From: Kitasatospora phosalacinea | Lineage (GTDB): Bacteria > Actinomycetota > Actinomycetes > Streptomycetales > Streptomycetaceae | NCBI RefSeq assembly: GCF_000717185.1 | Contig: NZ_JNYE01000026.1 | Coordinates: 1-64,000, forward strand | Length of the DNA stretch: 64,000 bases | Direction: 5' to 3' | Shown here: positions 38,502 through 47,651 of the stretch, one piece after another | Layout: each line of letters starts with the position of its first letter | Numbering within the stretch: position 1 is the first letter of the stretch | Position numbers and translations under genes: made by a program | Notes under the pieces: generated by a model | Seen by the model: the letters and a program-made list of their open reading frames with translations, nothing else | Databases searched by the model: none | Told to the model about the DNA's origin: nothing

Positions 38502-39122
38502 TTATTCCTCGTCACCCTCGTCGCCGGGGGCGGCGGAGAGTCCCTGCAGAGCCGCCCACCGGGGGTCGGCGGCGTCGTGGTGGTGCGACGGGTCGTCGCT
38601 CAGGCGGGCCCCGCACTCGGAGCACAGACCCAGGCAGTCGTCCTGGCACACCGGCTGCAGCGGCAGTGCGAGCACCACCGCGTCACGCAGCACCGGCTGG
38701 AGGTCGAACAGGTCGCCCTCCAGGCGGTAAGTCTCGTCCTCGGACTCCTCGTCGAAGTCGTCCCCCGCGATCGCGCGGTGACGCTCCTCGGACTCCGGGT
38801 AGTAGTACAGCTCCTGGAAGTCGACCTCCAGGTCGTCCTCCACCGGCTCCAGGCAGCGGGAGCACTCGCCGGTGACGCGGGCCTCGGCGGTGCCGGTGAC
38901 CAGCACGCCCTCGACCACGGACTCCAGGCGGAGCTCCAGCTTGATCTCGCTCTTCTCGGGAACGCCGATCACGTCCGCGACGCCGAGCTCCGCCGGGGCC
39001 TCCAGGGTGCGGGCGACCTTGCGCAGCGATCCGGGGCGACGGCCGAGCTCGTGCGTGTCGAACACGAGGGGGTCGCGGTGGTCGAGGCGGTTCAAGGCTT
39101 CCTGACTTCCTGGTGGCGGCAC
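38502..39122 (-). CDS. yceD: YceD/DUF177 family protein
   Basis: 206 aa. The conserved DUF177 core HRDPLVFDTHELGRRPGS, VRVTGECSRCLEPVEDDLEVDFQELYY and the Cys-rich end PVCQDDCLGLCSECGARL are all present. These proteins are linked to ribosomal protein L32 and 23S rRNA levels and are nearly always encoded just before rpmF, as here (49-base spacer). The start is uncertain: a GTG at 39122 gives MPPPGSQEALNRLDH; a TTG ten codons later (NRLDH) is also preceded by AGGAAG. The protein is strongly acidic. Confidence 0.92.
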   Translation of the reverse strand: MPPPGSQEALNRLDHRDPLVFDTHELGRRPGSLRKVARTLEAPAELGVADVIGVPEKSEIKLELRLESVVEGVLVTGTAEARVTGECSRCLEPVEDDLEVDFQELYYYPESEERHRAIAGDDFDEESEDETYRLEGDLFDLQPVLRDAVVLALPLQPVCQDDCLGLCSECGARLSDDPSHHHDAADPRWAALQGLSAAPGDEGDEE

Positions 39123-39255
39123 GCATCCCTGCGCGGCGCGGGTTTCGGTTTCCTGCGGTGCGGCGCGGCCCGGAAGCGGGCGCGCGGCGAACCCGGCACG
39201 AACGGGCCGGAGTGGTCAGACTACCGGAGAGTCCGCGCCGAACCCAACTCGCCCC

Positions 39256-40416
39256 TCAGCGGCCGCCCAGCTCCCGCAGCCTGGTCATGTCGATCATGCT
39301 GGTGTCGAAGAAGCTGGTCTCGTCCAGTCCGCCCTGCTGCTGCGGCAGCTGCGCCTGCTGCGGCGCCTGCTGCGGGTAGCCGTACGGGTCGGCGGGCAGC
39401 GGGTTGCCCCACTGGTCGAAGCCCTGCGGCTGCTGGTACTGCGGCTGCTGCTGGTAGTACGGGTCGACCGGCTGCTGGTGCCCGTAGGGCTGGCCGTACG
39501 GGTCGGTCTGCGGGGCCGCGGCCGGGTCGTAGCCGCCGCCGTACGCCTCGGCGTACTGCGGGGCCTGCGGCTGGGCGTAGGGGTCCTCGCCGGGCTGCTG
39601 CCAGCCCGCCGCGGCCGGGGTCTGCTCGGGCCAGGACTGCTGCTGCGGGACGTCGGCGTACCAGTCCTGCGGCTGCTGCTCGGGCTCGGGCCCGCCGCCG
39701 ACCGCGGCGAAGCCCGCCGCGACCGCCTCGGCGCGGTCCTTGAGCTGCTGGGCCTCGTCGGCGGCGGCCAGGTAGGCGCCCAGCTCGTCGATCGGGGCCT
39801 TGCCGAGCAGCTTGTCGCGGCCCTTGCCGACGGCCTCCAGGGTGGCGGAGAGCACCGCTTCCAGGGTGGCCAGCTTCACGTCGACGTACTCGTCGGCCTC
39901 CGGGCTGGGGCTGATCCGCGGGCGGAACTCCTCGCCGTCCTCGGCGCCGTCCGCCTCCGGCTCGTACACCCCGGACTCGCCGCGCAGCTTGTGCCGTCCG
40001 CGGCCGACCGCGCCGAGCGTCTTGGTGAGCACCACCTCGAAGTTGGCCAGCTTGGAGTCGACGTAGTCGTCGGCCTCGGCCCGCTTGGTCTGCACCTCGG
40101 CCCGCGCCTCGGCGAGGATCCGGTCCGCCTCGGCCTGGGCCTGCCGGACCACCTCGGTGTCGGAGATCAGCGAGCCGCGCTCGTCGTGCGCGCCGCGGAT
40201 GATCCGGTCGGCCTGGTCCTGGGCGTCGGCCACCATCTGCTGGTGGTCCGCCACCACCGACTGGGCCTGGGCGAGTTCCGCGGGCATGGTCTCCCGCAGG
40301 TCGCGGAGCAGTCCGGTCAACTCGGCACGGTTGACCACGCAGGACGACGACATCGGCATCGCCTTGGCCTTCTCGACCACCGCGATGATCTCGTCGAGTT
40401 TCTGCTGCACGTCCAC
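39256..40416 (-). CDS. DivIVA-like coiled-coil protein with Gln/Pro/Tyr-rich tail
   Basis: 386 aa from a GTG at 40416 (VDVQQKLDEIIAVVEKAKAMPMSSSCVVNRAELTGLL). It has a DivIVA/ATP-synthase-B-like coiled coil (ADRIIRGAHDERGSLISDTEVVRQAQAEADRILAEARAEV). An internal repeat follows: ADDYVDSKLANFEVVL...KTLGAVGRGRHKLRG and later ADEYVDVKLATLEAVL...ATLEAVGKGRDKLLG. The last ~130 residues are Gln/Pro/Tyr/Gly repeats, probably disordered, ending in the more conserved GGLDETSFFDTSMIDMTRLRELGGR. Similar Streptomyces proteins are annotated as cell-division initiation-like. Function unproven. Upstream of yceD-rpmF and downstream of coaD. Confidence 0.85.
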   Translation of the reverse strand: MDVQQKLDEIIAVVEKAKAMPMSSSCVVNRAELTGLLRDLRETMPAELAQAQSVVADHQQMVADAQDQADRIIRGAHDERGSLISDTEVVRQAQAEADRILAEARAEVQTKRAEADDYVDSKLANFEVVLTKTLGAVGRGRHKLRGESGVYEPEADGAEDGEEFRPRISPSPEADEYVDVKLATLEAVLSATLEAVGKGRDKLLGKAPIDELGAYLAAADEAQQLKDRAEAVAAGFAAVGGGPEPEQQPQDWYADVPQQQSWPEQTPAAAGWQQPGEDPYAQPQAPQYAEAYGGGYDPAAAPQTDPYGQPYGHQQPVDPYYQQQPQYQQPQGFDQWGNPLPADPYGYPQQAPQQAQLPQQQGGLDETSFFDTSMIDMTRLRELGGR

Positions 40417-40546
40417 GGGCGCATTCAGTCTTTCCGTGTGCCGCCGAGGTGCGGCGGAGGCAGTGCCCGGAAGACCGCTGGGTGCGGCCCCGGGGCCGGG
40501 AGTACAGACTGTACGGCCACCCACCCCACCGCTCGCAACGCCCTGC

Positions 40547-41032
40547 TCAGTTGCGCCGTTCGGCGATCCGCTCGACCAGTCGGCGGTGCACTGCGGGGGG
40601 CAGCAGGTGCGAGACGTCGCCGCCCAGCGAGGCGACCTCCTTGACCAGGCTGGAGGACAGGAAGCTGTACGTCGGCGAGGTCGGCACGAAGAGCGTCTCG
40701 ACGCCGGTCAGCCCGTGGTTCATCTGGGCCATCTGCAGCTCGTAGTCGAAGTCGCCGGCCGCCCGCAGGCCCTTGATGATCGCCGGGATGCCGCGCTCGC
40801 GGCAGAAGTCCACCAGCAGGCCGCTGTGCGACTCCACCTCGATGTTGCCCAGGTGCGCGGTGGTCTCCCCGATCAGGCCGATCCGCTCCTCGATGGAGAA
40901 CATGCCCTGCTTGTTGCGGTTGATCAGCACCGCCACGTGCACCACGTCGTACAGCTTGGAGGCCCGCTCGATGATGTCGAGGTGTCCGTTGGTGATGGGG
41001 TCGAAGGACCCCGGGCAGACGGCGCGGCGCAT
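40547..41032 (-). CDS. coaD: Phosphopantetheine adenylyltransferase
   Basis: 161 aa, standard length. CoaD transfers AMP to 4'-phosphopantetheine in coenzyme A synthesis. The class I nucleotidyltransferase motif is PGSFDPITNGHLDIIERA (T/HxGH as TNGH). The ISSTxxR-like loop YSFLSSSLVKEVASLGGDVSHLLPP follows near residue 125. MRRAVCPGSFDP is the typical N-terminus. It is 32 bases downstream of rsmD, the conserved rsmD-coaD pair. Confidence 0.96.
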   Translation of the reverse strand: MRRAVCPGSFDPITNGHLDIIERASKLYDVVHVAVLINRNKQGMFSIEERIGLIGETTAHLGNIEVESHSGLLVDFCRERGIPAIIKGLRAAGDFDYELQMAQMNHGLTGVETLFVPTSPTYSFLSSSLVKEVASLGGDVSHLLPPAVHRRLVERIAERRN

Positions 41033-41064
41033 GCGTGATCTCCCTCGTGGGGCGGGACGTTCTG

Positions 41065-41649
41065 CTACGAGTCTTGGTCAGTCCCGTCGGCGGCGCGACC
41101 GTACCAGAGCGTGCCCTCGCCGTACTTGCGCGAGCGCAGCCCCTCGAAGCCGTCCGGCCAGGCGAACTCGCCGCCGCGGGTGCTGCGTTCCACGGTGACG
41201 AGAACGTCGGCGGACAGCCAGCCCCCCGAGCGGAGTGTGACCAGCATCTCCTGCAGCACGGCGTCCTCCACCGCGTACGGCGGATCCAGGAACACCAGGT
41301 CGTACGGCTCGGCCGGGGGCGCCCCCGCGATCACCTTCTCGGCCCGGTCGGCCCGCACCTCGGCGCCGGGCAGGCCCAGCGTCCGGACGTTCTCCCGCAC
41401 GGTGCGGACGGCGGCCGCGTCGGCCTCCACCAGCAGGGCGTGCGCCGCCCCGCGGGAGAGCGCCTCCAGGCCGACCGCGCCGCTGCCCGCGAACAGGTCC
41501 AGCATCCGGGCCCCGGCGATCGGGCCGAACAGCGCCTCGACGGTGGAGAACATCGCCTCCCGCGCCTTGTCGGACGTCGGGCGGGTGTTCCGGCCGGGCG
41601 GCGCGGCGAGCGGGCGGCCTCCGGCACGGCCGGCGATCACGCGAGGCAT
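41065..41649 (-). CDS. rsmD: 16S rRNA (guanine966-N2)-methyltransferase
   Basis: 194 aa. MPRVIAGRAGGRPLAAPPGRNTRPTSDKAREAMFSTVEAL is the family start. SAM-binding motif I is DLFAGSGAVGLEALSRGA. The catalytic N6/N2-methyltransferase motif is LVFLDPPYAVED. RsmD methylates G966 in helix 31. Adjacent to coaD. Confidence 0.95.
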   Translation of the reverse strand: MPRVIAGRAGGRPLAAPPGRNTRPTSDKAREAMFSTVEALFGPIAGARMLDLFAGSGAVGLEALSRGAAHALLVEADAAAVRTVRENVRTLGLPGAEVRADRAEKVIAGAPPAEPYDLVFLDPPYAVEDAVLQEMLVTLRSGGWLSADVLVTVERSTRGGEFAWPDGFEGLRSRKYGEGTLWYGRAADGTDQDS

Positions 41650-41757
41650 GGCGAGTCCTTAGGACAGCGGGGAGCGGGGAGCGGGGAACTGCGCGCCCGA
41701 CCATAGCCGACGAAACGGGCACGGCCGGGCGCGCGGCTCCTCACCTCCCCCGCGGGC

Positions 41758-42267
41758 TCACTCGTTGGCGGCGGCGCCCAGCAGCGTCGGCGAGGCGTAG
41801 CGCGACCAGGACAGGCAGCCGTCGGGCGGGCAGTGCTCGGGGCGGCGCGGGTCGTGGCCGAGCTCGCGCAGCTTGGTGCGGACGGAGTCGGGCGTGCGGC
41901 CGTAGCGGGCGGCGATCCGGGCGATGGTCTCGCCGTCGTGGAAGCGGCGGACCAGCTCCTCCTCGTGCTGCGGCACCCAGGGGGCGCCGTGGCCGGGGTA
42001 GAGCTCGCGGAGCACGTCCCGGTCGGGGATCGGCTCGGAGACGTCGGCGACGATGGCCAGCGCGCGCAGGGCGCGGTTGAGCGCGATGCGCAGCGAGGCG
42101 ACGTCCTCCACCGGGAGGCGGAGCTTGCCGGAGGCGACCGGGTTGGCGGAGTTGCCCTCGCGCCAGCCGGTCAGGGTGAGGGTGACTTCGCGGTCGTCCT
42201 CGCTGGCGACCTCGATCCGGAAGACCTTGTCGCCGAGCGGGAGCTCGTTGAGGTGACGGAATGCCAT
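41758..42267 (-). CDS. Helix-turn-helix protein of unknown function
   Basis: 169 aa. The N-terminal part (1-~85) has a beta-rich acidic pattern (VFRIEVASEDDREVTLTLTGWREG...LPVEDVASLRIALNRALRALAIVA). A helix-turn-helix lies at about 102-137: EEELVRRFHDGETIARIAARYGRTPDSVRTKLRELG. A short tail contains a Cys-x5-Cys (CPPDGCLSW). It may be a DNA-binding regulator or a recombination-associated protein, judging from its place between recG and rsmD. I do not recognise a characterised family. Confidence 0.7.
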   Translation of the reverse strand: MAFRHLNELPLGDKVFRIEVASEDDREVTLTLTGWREGNSANPVASGKLRLPVEDVASLRIALNRALRALAIVADVSEPIPDRDVLRELYPGHGAPWVPQHEEELVRRFHDGETIARIAARYGRTPDSVRTKLRELGHDPRRPEHCPPDGCLSWSRYASPTLLGAAANE

Positions 42268-42372
42268 GCAATGACCCCCAAATCTCGTGCCGGGGACGCG
42301 ACTTGGAGTGCGCCCCGAACAACTACATTCTCTCCCGGGGCACTGACAACCGAGGTGCTCGAACGACCCGCC

Positions 42373-44598
42373 TCAGCCCTTCTCCAGGTACTCGGCGCGG
42401 TCCTCGTCGAGCAGGCTCTCCAGGGCGGTGCGCAGCTCCGGGTGGGCCTCCAGCGCGGGGTCGGCGGCGACCAGCCGGGTGGCCTCGGCGCGGGCGGTGG
42501 CGATGACCTCCTCGTCCTCCAGCACCGAGAGCACCTTGAGCGAGGACTTCACGCCGGACTGGGCCTGGCCGAGCACGTCGCCCTCGCGGCGCTGTTCGAG
42601 GTCGATCCGGGAGAGCGCGAAGCCGTCCAGCGTGCCGGCCACCGCGTCCAGCCGGGCCCGGGCGGCGCTGGCCGCGGGCATGTCGCTGACCAGCAGGCAC
42701 AGCCCGGCGGCGGAGCCGCGGCCGACCCGGCCGCGCAGCTGGTGCAGCTGGGAGACGCCGAACCGGTCGGCGTCCATGATCACCATGACGGTGGAGTTCG
42801 GCACGTTGACGCCGACCTCGATCACGGTGGTGGCGACCAGCACGTCCACCTCCCCGGCGGCGAAGCGGCGCATCACGTCGTCCTTCGCCTCGGGGGCGAG
42901 CCGGCCGTGCAGGACCTCCACCCGCAGCCCGGCCAGCGGGCCCTTCGCGAGCTTCTCGGCGGTCTCCACCACGGCCAGCGGCGGCCGCCGCTCCTCGCCC
43001 TCGGCGCTCGCCCCCGCGTCGACCTCCTCGGGGTCCTCCCTGCGCCTCTTCTTCCCCTTGGCCGGCTCCTCCTCGTCCCCGATCCGCGGGCAGACCACGT
43101 ACGCCTGGTGGCCCTTGCCGACCTCCTCGCGGACGCGCTCCCAGGCCCGGGCGAGGAAGTTGGGCTTCTCCAGGGCGGGCACCACGTGCGTGGAGATCGG
43201 CGAGCGGCCGGAAGGCAGCTGGTCCAGGACGGAGGTCTCCAGGTCTCCGAAGACGGTCATCGCGACGGTCCGCGGGATCGGCGTGGCGGTCATCACCAGC
43301 AGGTGCGGGGGCTGCTCGCCCTTGGCGCGCAGCGCGTCGCGCTGCTCGACGCCGAAGCGGTGCTGCTCGTCGACGACGACCAGGCCGAGGTCGGCGAACT
43401 GCACCCGGTCCTCGATCAGGGCGTGCGTGCCGATCGCGATCCCGGCCTTGCCGGAGGCCATGTCGAGCAGCGCGCCGCGGCGGGCGGCGGCGCCCATCGA
43501 GCCGGTCAGCAGGGCGACCCGGGTGCCGATCTCGGAGCCGCCGATCATCCCGGCCTCGGCGAGGTCGCCCATCATCTCGACGATCGAGCGGTGGTGCTGC
43601 TGGGCGAGCACCTCGGTGGGGGCGAGCAGCACGGCCTGCCCGCCGGTGTCGACCACGGCGAGCATGGCGCGCAGCGCCACCAGCGTCTTCCCCGAGCCGA
43701 CCTCGCCCTGCAGCAGCCGGTGCATCGGGTGCTCGGTGGCCAGGTCGGCGAAGATCTCGGCGCAGACCTTGCGCTGGCCGTCGGTGAGGGTGAACGGGAG
43801 CCGCTCGTCGAAGGCGTCCAGCACCCGGCCGGGGACGGGGCGGCGCGGGACGGCGGGCAGGGCGGAGTCGGCGGCCCGGCGGCGGGCCAGCGCGACCTGC
43901 AGGACGAAGGCCTCGTCCCAGCGCAGCCGGTTGCGGGCGCGCTCCTTCTCGACCTGGTCGCGCGGGCGGTGGACCAGCTCCAGCGCCTCGGGCAGCGGGA
44001 TCAGGCCGTGCTCGGCGCGCAGCTCGGCGGGCAGCGGTTCGCCGACGTCGGCGAGGTGCTTGGTGAGGGCCATCTCGACGCACAGCGCGAGCTTCCAGCT
44101 GGGCAGCTGGGCGCTGGCCGGGTAGACCGGGATGAGCCGCCCGGCGAACTGCTCCGCCGCCGAGGAGCCCTCCTCGTCGTCGATCAACTGGTAGTCGGGC
44201 GAGGCGAGTTGGCGGGTGCGGTTGAACAGGCCGACCTTGCCCGCGAACAGGCCCTGCCGGCCGGGGCGCAGGTCCTTCTGCCGCCAGCCCTGGTTGAAGA
44301 AGACCAGCGAGAGCTTCGAGCGGCCGTCGGTGACCACCACCTCCAGCCGGTCGCCCTTGCGGCCGCGGAACGGGATCAGCGTGACCTTCTCGATCCGGGC
44401 CAGCACCGTGACGTGCTCGTCCACCTCCAGCTCGTCCAGGCTGGTGAGCTGCCCGCGCTCGACGTACCGGCGCGGGTAGTGGTGCAGCAGGTCGCCGACC
44501 GTGCGCAGCTTGAGACCGTCGGCCAGCACCTTCGCGGTGCGGTCGCCGACCAGTTCCTTCAGCGGTTCATCGAGAGCGCCCATGGCGTCCCATTTCAC
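42373..44598 (-). CDS. recG: ATP-dependent DNA helicase RecG
   Basis: 741 aa. RecG drives branch migration and fork reversal. The wedge/OB domain (residues ~1-170, with HHYPRRYVERGQLTSLDEL) precedes the SF2 helicase core: motif I GEVGSGKTLVALRAML, motif II VVVDEQHRFG, motif III TATPIPRT, and C-terminal motifs including TTVIEVGVNVPNSTVMVIMDADRFGVSQLHQLRGRVGRG. ATG at 44598; a second ATG five codons in (44583) is also possible. A ~25-residue Lys/Arg/Glu-rich insertion with RRPPLAVV follows the nucleotide-binding lobe. It follows the DAK-type kinase by 22 bases. Confidence 0.95.
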   Translation of the reverse strand: MKWDAMGALDEPLKELVGDRTAKVLADGLKLRTVGDLLHHYPRRYVERGQLTSLDELEVDEHVTVLARIEKVTLIPFRGRKGDRLEVVVTDGRSKLSLVFFNQGWRQKDLRPGRQGLFAGKVGLFNRTRQLASPDYQLIDDEEGSSAAEQFAGRLIPVYPASAQLPSWKLALCVEMALTKHLADVGEPLPAELRAEHGLIPLPEALELVHRPRDQVEKERARNRLRWDEAFVLQVALARRRAADSALPAVPRRPVPGRVLDAFDERLPFTLTDGQRKVCAEIFADLATEHPMHRLLQGEVGSGKTLVALRAMLAVVDTGGQAVLLAPTEVLAQQHHRSIVEMMGDLAEAGMIGGSEIGTRVALLTGSMGAAARRGALLDMASGKAGIAIGTHALIEDRVQFADLGLVVVDEQHRFGVEQRDALRAKGEQPPHLLVMTATPIPRTVAMTVFGDLETSVLDQLPSGRSPISTHVVPALEKPNFLARAWERVREEVGKGHQAYVVCPRIGDEEEPAKGKKRRREDPEEVDAGASAEGEERRPPLAVVETAEKLAKGPLAGLRVEVLHGRLAPEAKDDVMRRFAAGEVDVLVATTVIEVGVNVPNSTVMVIMDADRFGVSQLHQLRGRVGRGSAAGLCLLVSDMPAASAARARLDAVAGTLDGFALSRIDLEQRREGDVLGQAQSGVKSSLKVLSVLEDEEVIATARAEATRLVAADPALEAHPELRTALESLLDEDRAEYLEKG

Positions 44599-44620
44599 AC
44601 CACCGGACCGACGGCCCGGC

Positions 44621-46228
44621 TCACTCCACCCCGACGAGCAGCGGGGCCGCCTCCTGGCCGCCCCGGTAGGCGACGGTGTCGACCTCGGGGCGGGTGCGCC
44701 GGGCGTGCGCGATCAGCCGGTCGGCGAGGTCGTCGGGGGCCTCCTCGCCGAGCACCAGGGTGACCAGTTCGCCGCCGCCCGCGATCATCCGGTCGAGCAC
44801 GGTCAGCGCGGTCTCGGTGAGGTCGGCGCCGATCACCGCGACGTCGCCGTCGATCAGGCCGAGCACGTCTCCGGCCTGGCAGACGCCCGCCATCGTCCAG
44901 GACTCGCCCTCGGCGACGGCCAGTTCGGCGTACCGGGTGGCGCCCGCCGCGGAGGTCATCGCCACCACGTCCTCGTCGAAGCGCCGCCCCGCGTCGTGCA
45001 CGGCCAGCGCCGCCAGGCCCTGCACCGGGGAGCGGGTGGGCAGCACGGCGATCCGCACGCCCTCCTCGCGCAGCTGGTCGGCGGCCGCACCGGCGGCGGG
45101 CCGCAGCTCCGGGTCGTTGAGCAGCAGGACCACCTCGCGGGCCCCGCAGCGGTGCACGGCGGCGACCAGTTCGGCGCTCGCGGGCGGACGGTCCGGGTCG
45201 GCCGACAGCACCACCGACCCGGCCTGCTCGCACAGCTGCGCCAGCCCGCTGCCGGTCACCACGCTGAGCACCGCCCGCCCGTGCGAGACGGTCTCCTCGC
45301 GCTCCCCGGCCCGGGCCGCGGCCTCGGCGAAGTGGGTGATCCTGATCCGGTACGGCCGCCCCGCCTCGACGCCCGCCTCGACGGCCGCGCCCGCGTCGTC
45401 CACGTGCACGTGCACGTTCCACAGGCCGTCGCCGCCGCCGATCACCAGCGAGTCGCCGAGCCGCCCCAGCCGCTCGCGCAGCCCCGGCAGCTGCTCGTCC
45501 TCCGCCTCCAGCAGGTAGATCACCTCGAACGCGGGGTGGCCCGAGCCGGGCGCCCGCTCGTAGCTCTCGCAGCCGTCCACCACCAGCGGGTCGACCTCGC
45601 GGCGCAGCGCGACCGGGCCCATCGGCTGCTGCCCGGAGACGGCGTCCACCAGCGCGCCCAGCACCGCGACCAGGCCGCGGCCGCCCGCGTCGACCACGCC
45701 CGCCTCGGCCAGCGCCGACAGCTGGTGGGGGGTCAGCAGCAGCGCCTGCCGGGCCGCCCGGTACGCCTCCTGGGCCTGTCCGGTGAGGCCGTCCGCGTCG
45801 CCCGCGGCCTTCGCAGCGGCGGCCGCGACCGTCAGCAGGGTGCCCTCCACCGGTTCGGCGACCGCCCGGTACGCCGAGCGGGCGCCGTGGTCGAGCGCCC
45901 CGGCCAGCTCGCCGCCGTCCGCCAGCACCTCGGCCAGGCCGCGCAGCCACTGCGCGAGGATCACGCCGGAGTTCCCGCGCGCCCCGATCAGCGCGCCGCG
46001 GGCGGCGGCGGCCGCGGCGACCGCCAGCTCCGGCTCCTCGGCGGCGGCGAACACCGCGTCCAGCGCCTCGGCGGCGGACTCCACCGTCAGGTACAGGTTC
46101 GTCCCGGTGTCCCCGTCCGGCACCGGGTAGACGTTCAGCGCGTCGATCTCCTCGCGGGCCTGGCCGAGGGCGGCCAGCGCGAGCCGGCACCAGGTGCGGA
46201 CGGCCGGGGCGTCGAGGGTGTCCAGCAC
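44621..46228 (-). CDS. DAK2/FakA-like kinase
   Basis: 535 aa. The N-terminal DhaL (DAK2) domain has the Mg/ATP-binding motif NVYPVPDGDTGTN (32-44), a GALIGARGNSGVILAQWLRGLAE loop and GVVDAGGRGLVAVL. A middle domain with HPAFEVIYLLEAEDEQLPGLRERLGRLGDSLVIGGGDGLWNVHVHVDD and a C-terminal DegV/FakA-like domain follow. FakA phosphorylates fatty acids bound to FakB for use in lipid synthesis; no fakB is present in this window. From memory, this order (DAK2-recG) is conserved in Streptomyces. Divergent from rpmB. Confidence 0.88.
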   Translation of the reverse strand: MLDTLDAPAVRTWCRLALAALGQAREEIDALNVYPVPDGDTGTNLYLTVESAAEALDAVFAAAEEPELAVAAAAAARGALIGARGNSGVILAQWLRGLAEVLADGGELAGALDHGARSAYRAVAEPVEGTLLTVAAAAAKAAGDADGLTGQAQEAYRAARQALLLTPHQLSALAEAGVVDAGGRGLVAVLGALVDAVSGQQPMGPVALRREVDPLVVDGCESYERAPGSGHPAFEVIYLLEAEDEQLPGLRERLGRLGDSLVIGGGDGLWNVHVHVDDAGAAVEAGVEAGRPYRIRITHFAEAAARAGEREETVSHGRAVLSVVTGSGLAQLCEQAGSVVLSADPDRPPASAELVAAVHRCGAREVVLLLNDPELRPAAGAAADQLREEGVRIAVLPTRSPVQGLAALAVHDAGRRFDEDVVAMTSAAGATRYAELAVAEGESWTMAGVCQAGDVLGLIDGDVAVIGADLTETALTVLDRMIAGGGELVTLVLGEEAPDDLADRLIAHARRTRPEVDTVAYRGGQEAAPLLVGVE

Positions 46229-46405
46229 CAGGTCTCCTCCGGATGAACGCCACGGGGACCCGACAGGACGCGGTGGCGAGGGGCGAGGGGCGATGCTGGC
46301 AGGTTATCGGCCCCCGCGGGGGTGCCCGCCGCAGGCTCGTGCCCAGCTCGGGGGAACGATCACCCCCGCGATCGTGGTAGTTTCGTTGAGCGGGAGTCAC
46401 CGTTG

Positions 46406-46411
46406 TATGCT
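46406..46411 (+). promoter_or_regulatory. Candidate -10 (TATGCT) of rpmB
   Basis: TATGCT lies 67 bases before the rpmB start in the 249-base region divergent from the DAK2 gene. A good -35 at normal spacing is not evident, so the call is tentative. Confidence 0.4.
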
Positions 46412-46477
46412 CTCCCGGTTGCCTGGAGCACCCCGGGCTAGTTCAAGTACCTGATCTGAAGTCTTGGAGTGACTCCT

Positions 46478-46663
46478 GTGGCTGCCAACTGTGACGTCTG
46501 CGGCAAGGGCCCGGGCTTCGGCAACAGCATCTCCCACTCGCACCGCCGCACCCCCCGTCGTTGGAACCCCAACATCCAGACGGTGCGCGCTGTGATCGGG
46601 CGGACGCCGAAGCGCCTCAACGTCTGCACCTCTTGCATCAAGGCCGGTAAGGTCTCGCGCTGA
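46478..46663 (+). CDS. rpmB: 50S ribosomal protein L28
   Basis: 61 aa. It begins [39 protein letters not shown] and has the zinc pairs CDVC and CTSC, so it is the C+ form. A GGAG ribosome-binding site lies at normal spacing before the GTG at 46478; an in-frame GTG three codons upstream is less likely. Streptomyces carry more than one rpmB; zinc availability (Zur) controls the C- paralogue. This C+ copy sits next to recG/DAK2 as in S. coelicolor. Confidence 0.95.
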   Translation: MAANCDVCGKGPGFGNSISHSHRRTPRRWNPNIQTVRAVIGRTPKRLNVCTSCIKAGKVSR

Positions 46664-46699
46664 CGCGCAGACCGGTCCGCCGGTCACCTGTTTTCCCGT

Positions 46700-46736
46700 A
46701 AGCCGACCACGCCCCTCCGGGGACCGTGGTCGGCTT
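46700..46736 (+). terminator. rpmB terminator
   Basis: Arms 46700-46711 and 46725-46736 pair perfectly over 12 bases. The loop itself contains a small CCCC/GGGG stem, and TTT follows the right arm. It is 37 bases beyond the rpmB stop and before the convergent thiD, so it could serve both. Confidence 0.88.
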
Positions 46737-46810
46737 TCGGCTTTTGCCGCGGGGGGAGCACGCCGGGGGCTCGCCGTTCCCCGAGCCCCGGTGCGTTCCC
46801 CCGCGTTCGC

Positions 46811-47620
46811 CTAGGAGTTCCGGGCCCGCCAGAAGTGGTCCACCGGCCCGATGCCGGAGCCGAGCGCGAAGCCGTGCGCGATCGCGCCGGTGACGTACGC
46901 CTTGGCGCGGGCGACGGCCTGCGGCACCGGGTCCCCGAGGGCGAGCTGCGCGGCGATCGCGCTGGCCAGGGTGCAGCCGGTGCCGTGGGTGTGGCGGTTG
47001 TCGTGGCGGGGGGCGCGGTACCAGTGGGGTTCGCCGTCGGGGCCGAGCAGCAGGTCGGCGGCCTCGCCTTCGAGGTGGCCGCCCTTGATCAGGGCCCAGT
47101 CGGGTCCGAGGTCGCGCAGGGCCTTCGCGGCGTCGAGCATCCCGTCCTCGCCGGTGACGGTGATCCCGGTGAGCTGGGTCACCTCGTGCAGGTTGGGGGT
47201 GGCGAGGGTGGCGACCGGGAGGAGCCGGCTGCGGAGGGTGGTGACGGCGTTCGCGGCGAGCAGGGCGTCGCCGTGCTTGGAGACGCCGACGGGGTCGACG
47301 ACGACGGGGGCGGGGGCGTCGGCGAGCAGGTCGGCGACGGTCTCGACGAGTTCGACGGAGGCGAGCATCCCGGTCTTGACGGCCTGGACGCCGATGTCGT
47401 CGACGACGCTGCGGTACTGGGCGCGGACGGCTTCGGCGGGCAGTTCCCAGTAGCCCTGGACGCCGAGCGAGTTCTGCGCGGTGACGGCGGTGATGACGCT
47501 CATGCCGTGGACGCCGAGGGCGAGCATGGCCTTGAGGTCGGCCTGGATGCCCGCACCGCCGCCGCTGTCGGAGCCGGCGACGGTGAGGACTCGGGGCGGG
47601 GCGGCGGCGAAGGTGCTCAT
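46811..47620 (-). CDS. thiD: Hydroxymethylpyrimidine / phosphomethylpyrimidine kinase
   Basis: 269 aa from ATG 47620 ([36 protein letters not shown]); an ATG three codons upstream is an alternative. Ribokinase-fold motifs are clear: [17 protein letters not shown] for substrate binding and [22 protein letters not shown] with the catalytic Cys/Gly anion hole. ThiD makes HMP-PP for thiamine synthesis. It lies downstream of pfkA rather than directly after thiL. Confidence 0.95.
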   Translation of the reverse strand: MSTFAAAPPRVLTVAGSDSGGGAGIQADLKAMLALGVHGMSVITAVTAQNSLGVQGYWELPAEAVRAQYRSVVDDIGVQAVKTGMLASVELVETVADLLADAPAPVVVDPVGVSKHGDALLAANAVTTLRSRLLPVATLATPNLHEVTQLTGITVTGEDGMLDAAKALRDLGPDWALIKGGHLEGEAADLLLGPDGEPHWYRAPRHDNRHTHGTGCTLASAIAAQLALGDPVPQAVARAKAYVTGAIAHGFALGSGIGPVDHFWRARNS

Positions 47621-47651
47621 GCGCCCCAACCTACCGACCCGGCCCGGCGGG

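Noticed and set aside
46469..46663. rpmB starting at the upstream GTG (46469)
   Set aside because: The conserved L28 start is (M)AANCDVC and the GGAG site is better spaced for the GTG at 46478.
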